A stretch of 64,000 nucleotides of DNA from Amanita rubescens (taxonomy: Eukaryota; Basidiomycota; Agaricomycetes; Agaricales; Amanitaceae). A program made the position numbers and the translations under genes. Each line of letters starts with the position of its first letter. Position 1 is the first letter of the stretch. This document shows positions 1 through 10,543 of this stretch, in pieces. The notes beneath the pieces are model-generated. The model had not been told where the DNA came from. It saw nothing but the letters and a program-made list of their open reading frames with translations, and ran no database searches. The stretch lies in the NCBI GenBank assembly GCA_015039365.1, contig WION01000012.1:496001-560000 (forward strand), written 5' to 3'.

Positions 1-254
1 AGGGGGGCGCGTTCAGGGAAATGTGTCCGTAAGAGTGCGGACTGGCCCTATTTTTGCGCGTATGTTGTCTGGGTAGACAGGATAGTTTATGCGGTACGTT
101 GAGGCGTTGATGAATCGATATGCCTCCACTCGATGTCGCCCGTGTGTTAACCGAATCGATTCAACTGGTCAAAAACGTCATCTGAAGTGATATTGTGTAG
201 TGGTGATTGACTGTAGGCTGACGTCATCATCGTAGGAACAGGACTACAATCACT

Positions 255-1063
255 ATGAAGTTCAAAGACGGGCTACCTGCACTTTTCTTATCATTCTTTC
301 TCATTACGTCCGTCACCACGAGACCTCTTTCGCAGCGAGACCTAGGGGGCGTGTTTGGCGGTTTGCTAGAGCCTGGCGAGCAAGGAGCTGTTACGATATC
401 ATCGGGATCAAGCGCCTCTAGGCAAGAGCATGGACTTTCCGTCGCAACGGCGAGTACAATATACGCGAATGGCGAGCTAACAAAGGTCCGCGGGACTACC
501 GCGAGCAGCGTTACCAGCATCTTGGCACCCACGATTAACGAAATAGCTACATTCTCGGAGAATCTTTGGCCTAGCACTTGGTCCAGCAGCTCAGCTAGTG
601 TTATTAGTCACCTGGCCGACCCAGGGTACCAACGAGCTACGCACAGAACGCGTCGCATATGCCGCCAGGCGAAGAAACCGAATGGAAAGTGATAGGAATC
701 ACGGTCTTCTGTATCACGATCATTGGCGCGATGATGCTGGCGACATTTTTCTCGGACACGTTGATAAAGGCCTTCAAAGACGCGTGCTTGTGCGGAAATA
801 GGAAGCGCAAGAAATGCGGGGAAGAGAATTTGGTTCCGGACTGGCAAATGCGAAGTTGGGAGTACAAGTTGGCGGATGAAGAAGGACATCGGTATCCGAC
901 GATGTCGTCGTCGTTGCAGTCTATGGCAGAGAAGAGCCAGAGCAAGATGCAGCTCGCAGTATCTCCTATGGTTACACCACCCGAGGCTTCGTACTTGCCG
1001 GAACTTGATCCGCATCCTTTGGATCCGTTGCTTCGCCGACCGAGCTGCAAACAGCTAAATTGA
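255..1063 (+). CDS. putative single-pass membrane protein, function unknown
   Basis: I do not recognise this family. The N-terminus (from ATG 255) has a hydrophobic stretch that fits a signal peptide (ALFLSFFLITS), followed by a Ser/Thr-rich stretch that would be extracellular. A second open frame (readable from 608, with an internal ATG at 659) encodes one strong transmembrane helix (VIGITVFCITIIGAMMLATF), a basic stop-transfer stretch (NRKRKK) and a polar cytoplasmic tail ending at the stop at 1061-1063. Signal peptide, glycosylatable stalk, single helix and cytosolic tail is a common fungal cell-surface layout. The two halves are in different frames and meet around 610-650. I found no intron of normal size that joins them, so either a one-base error or a mis-set boundary is present. 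Confidence is moderate that a gene exists and low on exact structure. Confidence 0.45.
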
Positions 1064-1156
1064 CTCGAAGAATTCAACAAGAAATGCTATTGTTTTCTAT
1101 ACTTGTGTACATCAATTTGACGAGGACATGGACTAGACTGTAGGCTACGTACTGTA

Positions 1157-1336
1157 CTAATGTGTGTCATTCTTTGCCGTCGGAGGTGGCGGATACATCT
1201 TTTCGAGGTAGTCCGAAACCACCCATCCAGTGATGGCTACTGTGCAGACGGCTAGTGAGAACTTGAGACGAGTTCTTGCAGGTAACGCTACAAATTGGTG
1301 TAAAAGAGGGACTGTGCCACGAATGTCAGAAGCCAT
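1157..1336 (-). CDS. small single-pass membrane protein, unknown
   Basis: A 59-residue reading frame starts at MASDIRG (ATG at 1336). An in-frame ATG at 1375 would add 13 residues. It contains one clear hydrophobic helix (FSLAVCTVAITGWVVSDYL) just after a basic segment (ARTRLK), and a short Pro-rich tail (YPPPP). A basic flank, one helix and a short tail resemble small mitochondrial inner-membrane assembly or subunit proteins, but I cannot assign a family. It lies divergent to riboflavin synthase, whose start is 83 bases away. The helix and the position in an otherwise empty gap support a real gene. The small size keeps confidence modest. Confidence 0.45.
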   Translation of the reverse strand: MASDIRGTVPLLHQFVALPARTRLKFSLAVCTVAITGWVVSDYLEKMYPPPPTAKNDTH

Positions 1337-1419
1337 ACCTGCGTACGACTGTGCCAGATTGCGGGACCAAGACATGGTAGGTAGCGTGAGAGAATTTGGT
1401 TTGTTACCTCCGATACGAA

Positions 1420-2197
1420 ATGTTTACAGGTCTCGTATGTCGAGTGTAGCTAGCAATTCAGCCTAAACTAACGGTGATGATCACAGATCGAACAGCTAGG
1501 CTCAGTACGAGCCATTGACCTGGACGGAAATGGATGTACATTAACGATAAGCAACGCCGCGCCCGTCTTGGATGACTGTCATATTGGTGATTCCATCGCC
1601 GTCAACGGAGCTTGCCTGACTGTGACTGAATTCGACAAGGAGGGATGGTTCAAAGTCTGGCTTGCCAATGAGACGTTGCAGCGCACTAATCTCGGTGAGC
1701 TCAAAGTGGGTGACCCGGTCAACTTGGAGCGGGCAGTGGGAGCACACGTTAGATTTGGAGGACACTTTGTACAGGTAACAACATAATGTACATTTTTTTT
1801 GTTGGTATATTCACGCGACGAACAGGCCCACGTGGATTCCACAGCTACGATTGTCGAGCGCATGCCTGATGGAGATTCTGTACGGCTGACATTTGAGTTG
1901 GATGATGCTACGCTCCTGCCGTATTTGATCCCGAAGGGTTATGTAGCATTGGATGGGGTGTCTTTGACGCTGACGGGTGTGGACGATGCGCAACGGAGGT
2001 TTGGGATCATGCTTATCAAACATACGCAAGAGCGAGTTACGGTGGGAGTGAAGGGAGTAGGAGAGAAGGTAAATGTGGAGGTGGACATGGTTGGAAAATA
2101 CGTGTACAAGAGCGTGACTTCTGCGCTTGGCGGTGAAGGAAGCGGTGGATTGCGGCAACTTGTGGAAAGGGTCGTCGAGGATGTACTTCGGCGCTAG
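1420..2197 (+). CDS. RIB5: riboflavin synthase
   Basis: This is the last enzyme of riboflavin synthesis. It dismutates two 6,7-dimethyl-8-ribityllumazine molecules into riboflavin plus the pyrimidinedione that is recycled by lumazine synthase. The exons join cleanly: 1420-1434, 1487-1774 and 1826-2197, giving 224 residues, normal for the family. The first exon encodes only MFTGL; with IEQLG from exon 2 it makes the hallmark MFTGLIE start. The intron 1435-1486 has GTATGT, a CTAAC branch site and CAG. Two tandem lumazine-binding barrel repeats are visible: the first with SIAVNGACLTV, the second with GYVALDGVSLTLTGV. The first repeat ends in GGHFVQ, directly followed by AHVDSTATI after the second intron. 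All blocks I expected for a functional trimeric synthase are present. Confidence 0.95.
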
Positions 2198-2243
2198 CAT
2201 ACAATTAATTTCCAAATTAGGGACACTCCTTCTCTGGACGCCC

Positions 2244-3572
2244 ATGTCGGCCCGTCACAAGCAGAGACCACGCGCTGTCTCTCCCGCACGGTCAGTACGT
2301 CCCAACGCTAGTCTCTCTCCGACAGCCAGAGTCTCTACAAGATCTCATACTTCCACCTCCCAACCATCAACGCCAGAATCTTCGCGTCTTCGCTCACTCA
2401 CAAACTCGGGCGGCGCGTCACTCAATCATGCGCTCTCCTTCTCGTCACTCAAGGCAGAGTCTGCATCTGCACCTCCAGTTAGGATCACTTCCAAGGTATC
2501 AGGTGTGGCCAAGACTATTCACGCGAATGATCACGTTCCAACGCCAACACATCGCAACCGGACTCCATCCGGGTCCAGTGTAGCTACAAGTCCGCCGCCA
2601 ACGTTTTATCCAATCACGACCGCTACGCCCGCTGCTAATCCATACCGTTACGCCCCTTCCCGCCCAATCATAAACCGACTTGGATCTCCCTTTGGCACGC
2701 TTAGGGTAGATCCCAGTACACCTCCACTTTCACCGCCCATATCTTCCATTTCCATTTCCTCTCAGTCCTCAGCTGCGTCTCATGCCACGAAAGATGGGTG
2801 CAGTAGCCCAGATATCTCTCCCGCGGCACTCGCCAGGACGTCAAGCGTAAACGGTCATCACCGCTCGTCAAGCGAGAGCCAAGATAACGACTGGGGAGAG
2901 GATGACGACGACGACAATGAAGAGCGCAAGGTCAAGGCGGCTGCCAAGTCTAACCGTAAAGTATGTCGCGATCCATGATGCACCATTCGTGTCTCTCTTA
3001 CACACACTTTTCAGATTGAGGACCTGGAAATAACCAACCGCTCCTTGATGGCCATCAATGCATCATTGGAGAAAACAAAAAACAAGCAAGCTAAAGAGAT
3101 AAGAGAATTACGAAGAAAACTGCGCGAGTCCAGGCTGATATTACCGCCACACACGTTCAGAGCTGTCGAGTCTTCTCTGGACCATGACGATGATGATGAC
3201 GACGACGGAGAAGAAGATGATGACGTTGAAGAAACTGAAGAGACGGATGATGTTTTCCTCCGTGTCAAAGTCATTGTCGAAAACCTTCTCGAATCAGGCA
3301 GACGTGCGCTCGAAACCAAGGTCGCCGACTTCGGCGGCGTTGGCGTAGCCAAAGTCTTGAGTGCAGAAGAAGCCCGTTCATGGCGCCGGAATTCATTGGT
3401 TGACGATGATCTTGAACAACCTCCTTCCCCTTCTCGAATCGCAGTTCCCGATAGTGACGACGACGACACGCCCTTAGACGACGAAGACATGATATCCTCC
3501 TCTAGTCCCCCCAATATTCATCACGCCTTCCCCATGATTGTAGCATTTTTTCTTCACGTTTTGCAATTTTGA
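2244..3572 (+). CDS. hypothetical Ser/Pro-rich coiled-coil protein
   Basis: Two exons (2244-2960 and 3015-3572) join in frame across a GTATGT...CAG intron and give about 424 residues. Residues 1 to about 220 are disordered and rich in Ser, Pro and Thr. An acidic block follows (DDDDDNEERK). Around residue 240 comes a compact, highly charged helical segment (IEDLEITNRSLMAINASLEK, then KEIRELRRKLRESRL), likely a coiled coil and the most conserved-looking part. A second acidic run (DDDDDDDGEEDDD) and a helix with RVKVIVENLLESGRRAL follow. The last dozen residues, encoded after 3530, look atypical; a further intron or a different end is possible. The start was chosen at ATG 2244 because the frame upstream overlaps riboflavin synthase coding sequence. 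I do not recognise the function. Confidence 0.7.
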
Positions 3573-3633
3573 TACCCCCCGCACGTCACTCATTGATCAT
3601 TAGAGCACCCATTTGCATAAATTTTTATCTATC

Positions 3634-3651
3634 CTATCTATCTATCTATCT
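3634..3651. repeat. CTAT microsatellite
   Basis: Four and a half copies of the tetranucleotide CTAT lie in the gap between the two convergent genes that end at 3572 and 3711. It has no coding role. Confidence 0.8.
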
Positions 3652-3710
3652 GTCGAATGGATACATACATATCTCTGCAGCAAGTTTTTTAAAAAAAATC
3701 CTTAACCTCG

Positions 3711-6700
3711 CTATTCGTCTGCTATTCTTTGGGCTCGTTTTGCCAACTAAAATATTAGTTAGCGAACCCAGCTCGGAACGAATTTACTACTTACCGCCGC
3801 TGCGAGATCTAATTGACCTACTGGTGCAGCAGGCTTCGATAATCCCCCTGGTTTTGTTGAAGGTGTGACACCACCAGGCCGAGCTCCCGCAGGTACAGGT
3901 GGCTTCGCAGGAGGTCTACTACCTGCTGCTACTGCTCCAGGCTTAGCTACCACGGGTGGTGGTTTGGGTTTCGACCCCACAGGAGGTTTAGCCGGGGCAG
4001 TATCCGTACCAGCGTTGTTCTTTTTCCATGGCGGCGCAGACGAGGCTCCATTTGCTCCCGCCATTCCGGGGAACACGGCTACCGGCTTGGCGGATGCATT
4101 TGCCACTATAGGTGCCGGCGGTGCTTTCGGCGCCGCGGCGCGAGGCGGGGGAGGAGGCGGTGCAGCTGGTTCCGCCTTTGGAGGAACGAGCTCAAGGTAG
4201 TCTTCCGGTGCCCACCCTTCGACCCCGTCCTTCTTCATCAGCCACCATCCATTGTCTTCTTTCTTGACAAGCTCAAGAACGTCGTCCTTCTTCAGCGATA
4301 GCTCGCCTTCTTGTCCTTCGAATCCATATTTGGCCTTGTAAAGCGGTACTTTGGGTCGTGCATGCGGTCCGCAGGGGGTTTTGGAACAGCGCGAGGAGGA
4401 GCCGGCGGTGCTCGGATACCTCCAGAAGTAGACGCGGACGCAGACGGCACGGGTTTTGCCACTGGTGCTGCCTACCACCACCGCAGACTGCCCAGGTAAT
4501 GGTCTTGATGCAGGTTTTGGCTTAGAGGTGGCCTTACATTTATACAGAATTTCAGCAGAAGAACGATAGTACAGTGCAATCAACTTACCTTGGATGGACC
4601 TCCAGCGCGCAACAGTTTGCCTTGGGCAACTGGACGCACGACTCCCGGTTTCTTCTTCGCAGGTGGACGTGATAAGCTGGATGGCGGTTCCCCAGAAGGT
4701 ACATGAACCGTATGGCTCTTGTATTGATCGTTCTTCGTTACCGTCTCGTCCTTGATAAACTTGATCTGTGCTTTCTTATCTTTCTTCTTATTGTACTCGA
4801 TCCTATATGACCGCCTAAGCTAAATTTGATACCAAGTCAAGTGAACATACGTACATTGGCCCCATGGTAACGTTCACACTAGCTTGAGTCAACTTCAGCA
4901 AGTGGGTCGTGAACTCGGTCTTGAAATAGCAACTGATGATGGGATCGCCCTCTTCTGAGATATTCGTGTGTAACACCTTGAATGTTTTTAGGTAAACCGA
5001 GCATCAACGAGTGCATCCACTAACCATCCAATCGTCTCTGAGGTTGGACATGGATATGGACTTGATTGTTACAAGGGGTATCTTTCTTTCCAACGACGTC
5101 TGAACCTTGCCATCTTTCACTTGGGCGACGACCAAGTAAACAGCTTTAGACGTCTACTGGACCATGAGGGCTTGCGTCGCGAGAAGATGAGCAACTGACC
5201 AGTATCAGGTACCGAGGGTTAGGCTTGCTGGAACGACCCAATTTGGATACAAGTAATTGTGCCTTTGCGCTGAACGTCACTGGTTCAGAAGCTGGGGCAC
5301 TATAAGTAACGGTCAAGAGCCACCTTCAATCACTCACAACTTATACTGCACACGGAAGCCAACTCTGCCCCAAGTGCACTCTTGCCACCGATGTTCAGAT
5401 AATCACCCATGAATCGACGGTAACTAATAAGACTGAAGCGACGACGCTCCTTGCGCCCTGCGAGAATTTGATGTCCATAGTCGCGAATTTGGGAATAGAC
5501 GATGCCTTCTTTGTTGTTCTTCCAGAACCGCTGGATGCGTCTGGCACACTCCTGCTTGTACCGCATATAATTACGGAAGGCTCTTTGAATGCGAGCTGCC
5601 ATATTGTGCCAATACTTGTCACGCATGGCTTCCAAAGCGAAAAGCTAAAGCGACTTGAGCAGCCTGAATCGCTACGACTCATTACTCTTACCGTTTCGGG
5701 GTTCTTTATGAACGCTTTCGTCATGCCCATCTGCCACTCATCTTTTGCGATTCCTGTGTCCTTTAGAATCTGTTCACATGCGGACTTGGCATCTCGTGCC
5801 CACGTGTACTCTCCAGCATAGGAAGTGTTTGGCGATAGAAGATAAAACCGCTCGACCATCTTCTCGAACGTGTTTCGGTAAGCAAAGCCAGCTCGTCTTA
5901 CGCGGACGTTCTCCTGTAATCCCAGATACTTGATTTGGTGAATAATGGCCTTAGTGTCGTATTCACTGGAACTACGGTTCTGGTTTGGCTTGATGGTCCG
6001 GATATATGAAGGCTGCGCTTTCATAAGATTATCGACGAGGGCACCTGCGGATTGCTGGATCCATAGTAAGACAAGGGGACTTATCCAGAGAAAATACGTG
6101 CCTTGATCCTATCACCAGCAGTTGGCGGTCGTTTCTTGCTATTGGGATCTGGTCCTATCTGGGAAAAGAGTTTGCAAGAATCGATTCCCACTGCTTGCGA
6201 CGAGGTCCAGTAAATCCTTGATAAGCGAGTCCTTGTTCTTGTCTGTCATTCCGGACACATTGTAAAATACATCACCCGCATAGTGACGGACGAGAAATTG
6301 TGCGCCTCGGGCTTCAAAATGAGGATTCGAAGACAACACGGCCGTTCGTTGAACAAAACTGTTATCAGCTGCAGACGAATCTGCGTGTGCCGTAGCGCAG
6401 GCATCGTTGAGGGCCGCAAAGATGCCTGGTGGACGTCGCTCCTCAATCAGGTCACAAACGATCTTGTTGTTGAAGTACTTGATCGGCGTCCATTTGATCT
6501 GTTCTCTGACGTACTCTTCCTGCTCCGCCTTAAGCGTCAGCTCGATGAAAATTTGCTGCAATTTTTCATTGACGTAGTTGATGCAAAGTTGTTCAAATGA
6601 ATTGTCCTAGACATATTGTTCAGTAATCATTAGTAATAGAAACCCTTGGCTATTGCCTACTTCAAAAATTTCAAAACCAAAGATATCCTAAGTTCCGTGG

Positions 6701-8274
6701 TCATCTGGGTAGACAGTAAAACGAGATAAAAGTTTACCAGAATCCCAATAACGTGAGCATGGGCAGACCTAGTCTTCATCGAAATGTTGACCCGAGACAC
6801 AATCCATTCGAAAAGATTGTTGTATATTGCCTTGGCTAGAGCATCTCTCCCCGCAGTTGCTTGGGTAGGATTTAGCGGAACATCATAAACGGAACCGCGA
6901 CGCCCTCCTCTTTGTGTCTCAACCACCCTCGTGGTTATGACCTTTTGCACAACGGCACCATCGGCTTCCATAAGGTACGCAACGAAATCTGTGACGCTCG
7001 TATCGGCAACCCTGGCATTTCCGTCATCCATCTCCTCAAATTGGATATTTCCTAGCCAGAGAATAATTGCAAGCATCCGGAAAATCTCGTTCTGCTCATC
7101 TGGCGTTAGGCCAATAACCTGCATTGCTTTCTGAAAGTGTGTAAGCTTGAGTATCATGGACATAACATAAGACTTACAATTGTATCATGGAATTCCTTGA
7201 CGTCGTCAACATCTTGTACCTCTAGGCAGTTGCTCATGCTAGTGTATGCATAAGACTCCGGACCTTGAAGACCAAATGATTCTAATGATCCGATGAGCAT
7301 CTAAATACTAACATATATGTTTCTTACAGTACCGCGGTATTCATCTGATGCACCTTTCGTAAACTGATAAAATATATGAAAGTTGCGTTCGTTCTCGATC
7401 TGGCCCACGACGCGAGCCTTCTCCAACAGGTAGTTGGTAATTTGGGCACCCACTGGCTCACCACTGGCATTGAACATGATTTCAAGATATTTTCCCTGAA
7501 CATGCTCATGAGCTGGATATAGAAGCGAAAATGGTTATAGACATACATGACGACTGGAGTTGTTATTGCGCAGTGTTTTGGCACAACCGAAACTCTCTAG
7601 AAGAGGGTTGGTCGCGAGAACCATATCTTTGATTTCTTGGATGCTGCTATCCTGCCCACCGGATACGGCAGCAATGTATTGCATGATACGCTTTGCTGCT
7701 TCGGTCTTCCCGGCACCTGATTCGCCAGATATAATGACACATTGATTTTCGTGATACGCATTCATATTGTAGTATGCAGATTCTGCTATGCTGAAGACAT
7801 GCGGTGGAACCTCTAAACGATTCTTTCCCCGATATTTCAGTAGTATTTCATCCGTATATATACCAAGGTCTGTGGGATGGACGTTCTGAGTCAGGCGACT
7901 GTGGTTGTACACAATACACACCTCGAAATGGGTTGACAGAAATCAGGACGTTCCCAATATACGTGTATATTTCAGCATTAGTCCAGCGTTTTTGTAGGTT
8001 CTCATTGATGCTTTCATTACTGATCGTCGACAGCAAGGTCATATCGGTTACTCCAACTTGTTTCTTCTTAAAGCCTTCTTTCCAGTCCGCCTATACGTTG
8101 CAAACTGAGCGGATGTTTCCCGCAGTCATCCACCGGCTTTACCTTGGCAACCTTACTTGGTCCTGTAGACTTCTTGGCCGCCGGGGTGGCCTTCTTCCCC
8201 GCCTTCTTCGATGGCGCCTACGTTGATAACCATATTCAAGTGTAAAGGCTGAGATAAGTCGGCGTTCGTACCAT
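3711..8274 (-). CDS. MYO1: class I myosin with SH3 tail
   Basis: This actin motor drives endocytosis and polarised growth by powering and nucleating cortical actin patches. The start codon (8272-8274) appears to be an exon by itself, followed by a 54-base intron (8218-8271); exon 2 then reads APSKKAGKK, the usual fungal myosin-I start. The motor domain has the P-loop GESGAGKT near 7703-7726 and switch I NNNSSR. It also has [11 protein letters not shown], whose Ser is the TEDS-rule site phosphorylated by PAK kinases in yeast Myo3/5. Two IQ-like stretches ([24 protein letters not shown]) bind calmodulin, and a TH1 lipid-binding region (5.4-4.7 kb) follows. An SH3 domain lies at about 4182-4340 ([15 protein letters not shown]). 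A Pro-rich tail ends in [17 protein letters not shown] after a last intron (3747-3794), with no acidic Arp2/3-binding end. Between about 4365 and 4480 the Pro-rich linker reads better in another frame ([17 protein letters not shown]), suggesting two compensating one-base errors or an extra intron. Confidence 0.93.
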
Positions 8275-8354
8275 GTTGGTATAGGGGTAACTGATAGAGG
8301 GTGATCAAAGGGAATTTGAGTCCGCTACATTCTCGGCACTGGCCGATTGTGGAT

Positions 8355-10396
8355 TTATTTGACATACTCTGAGATCCGCTTCAACACTTCTACAGCTGGT
8401 CGTACAATACCCTCCTCCACTTTAACAACTTCTCCTTTAACAACTCTACTAAGTGCTAACACCAACCCAGCTTCCTGTGCTTCTCGAACCATAAAACTGA
8501 GCGTCGCTTCAGTCATTGGTATTTATGAATAAATTGCGAACGCAAACTACTCCTCGGTGCACGAGACTTGACTCAGTCTCGGGTTCGTCTTCTTCTTCTT
8601 CTTTCTTGTCTGCGGGAACTGACAAGGGATCAATCAACAGCGTGAGGACTGTGTAACGCCCGATGACGCTCTTGTTGAAGTGCAGCTATTGCGAGGCATG
8701 CATTGGGCGAAATTGTCAACGTTGCGAGGGCACCAGATGCAGCTGCTCTTGTAGGCAAGTCATCAACATCTGACAGTGCCAAGAGCACCTGGAGCTTTGA
8801 TCTCGACCTTGCATTGTTTTCGCCCCCACCATAACTCTCAAAGACATCGTCCGAGCCAACGATCAAGTTACAGATGAGCTCCATCGCAGCTCTTCTGACT
8901 AGAACGTGATCCTCTAGCAAGAGGAGTTCCACTCTATTCATAAGGCCATCTGCCTTTGCTATGCGCGAAGCCAATTCGGCACTCTGCGTCGCGAGATTTG
9001 TCAGTGCCATCATGGCTTCAAATCGTTGTAACAGCTTTGAAGATTCGTGCTGCACCATGACAGAGAAAGGTCGGATCATATCATACATCGCACCCTCGTT
9101 CGGGCCAAAGACCTGCATCGGTGACGATGTGATAGTGAGTTTGGCCAATGCCTGTATGGCTTCCAGCGGAACGTTGTCTTTTGCCTCAGCTTGTTTGGTA
9201 GTCGTGAATTCTTGTTTGATGATAAGCCCCAAGATCTTTGCGCCTCCACTTTGCAGGACCTTTCCTCTATGATCCTTGTCCTCGGCAATGCTGAGCAGCG
9301 TTTTGGAAGCGCATGATCTGATTCCGGGGCTGTCCATGTATGACGGAGTAACCGCAAATACTGTTAATACACCAGCATTGACCATTCTCCGAACCCTCTC
9401 CTTGACATAACCATCATCGTCTAGCTTCAATTTTCCGTCAGAGACGTTTTTGTTTCTGGCATTAGTCATTTTCTTCAATTTTTCGATGTTCTGCTGTTCT
9501 TCTGTCAACCGTGGACGGTACGCGCATATATTTCCAATAAGCAGTAGGATTCCGTAGAGTAGTGAGTTATTAGGAGCGTCTGAAGAGGCCTTTTTCTTGC
9601 TGGGTACCAGATTAAAGACGGCTTTAAGAAATGCCGTGTCCCTGGACAAATGCTCTTTGACCCGGGGATCAACACTAAGGTACGCAAGTCCTTCAATGGC
9701 GTCCTGCGCGGATGACTTCACGCCGCCAATTACCAACCCTTTCATTAATTCTGCAAGATCGTCCTCGTTGACGGATGTCAACGATGGTGAATCACCTTGG
9801 GTGATTTCAGCATTGTCGGCTGCGGACCCTTTCGACAGCTTGATGAGTGCAATCGCTGCGGCAGCACGAATATTGGCATCGGCCGACGGCCGTGAGTTAG
9901 CTTGTAGCCATTCGATCGCTTCCGACGTGATAATTGTCCTGCAATGTTTGTGGCTGCACGCTTGAGCTATCAGATGGGCGACAGCGAGGTTTAGGGATGG
10001 AGTGGGCGAAATATCAACCGCTTCCATTATACTAGAGAGCGCTCCATCCTTTTGGAATATGAACGAAGCAGATTCTGGGTCTACCTGGAAAAGTGCGGCC
10101 CAAAAGGTCGCTGCGATTACAAGCGAATCTTCCTCGGTCGCATTCAGACGATCCAGAAGGGAATGCTCAAACTCCTTAGCTAGGCGTTCCGTGGCTGGGT
10201 CGGGCTGCTTTCCTCTGACGGTCGATGCAGAACGAATACTTTGACAATAGACCGAAAGAGTTAAATACGCTTTGGAGCGTCGAGATTCCAGTTGTGTGGG
10301 GATAAATGACGATACTAGATCATTGAGTTCGGTTGGAGAAAGCGAAGCTGGTCCCTGTTGGCTCTTCTTTAGCAAGGAATCCAAGCTTGCATCCAT
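8355..10396 (-). CDS. SHE4: UCS-domain myosin chaperone (She4/UNC-45 type), C-terminal frame broken
   Basis: The main open frame, 8630-10396, gives 588 residues of tandem armadillo-like helices typical of the UCS family, which folds myosin heads (for example SSAQDAIEGLAYLSVDPRVK, FEAMMALTNLATQSAEL and LVRRAAMELICNLIVGSDDV). There is no TPR domain, as in fungal She4 and unlike animal UNC-45. The frame stops early, after CLAIAALQQERHR. The missing C-terminal armadillo helices are still readable in other frames: VLTLLIDPLSVPADKK and RGVVCVRNLFINTN in one, then EATLSFMVREAQEAGLVLAL to a stop at 8355-8357 in another. Two one-base shifts (about 8650-8675 and 8510-8520) would restore the full family length, and I saw no normal-sized intron that does so. 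It lies directly upstream of class I myosin on the same strand, its expected client. Confidence 0.85.
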
Positions 10397-10543
10397 GATC
10401 TCGTTATCTAGTACAACCGTGCAGGATACTTAGTATTGGAATGGAACTCGTGAGTGACGCACAAATTCAATACATATAGTCTTGTGCTTGGTAGGTTGAA
10501 TCGCGGAACAAAACAAGTTCGCCAAAGCTTGTCTTACCCACTC

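Noticed and set aside
608..1080. Two long minus-strand frames opposite the first gene
   Set aside because: They are Arg/His/Ser-rich shadows of a gene with a clear transmembrane helix and signal peptide on the plus strand.
8630..8690. 19-base GT...AG segment (GTCATCGG...CACAG) as an intron in the UCS gene
   Set aside because: Removal restores frame, but the length is far below normal and the donor is poor. A one-base error is simpler.
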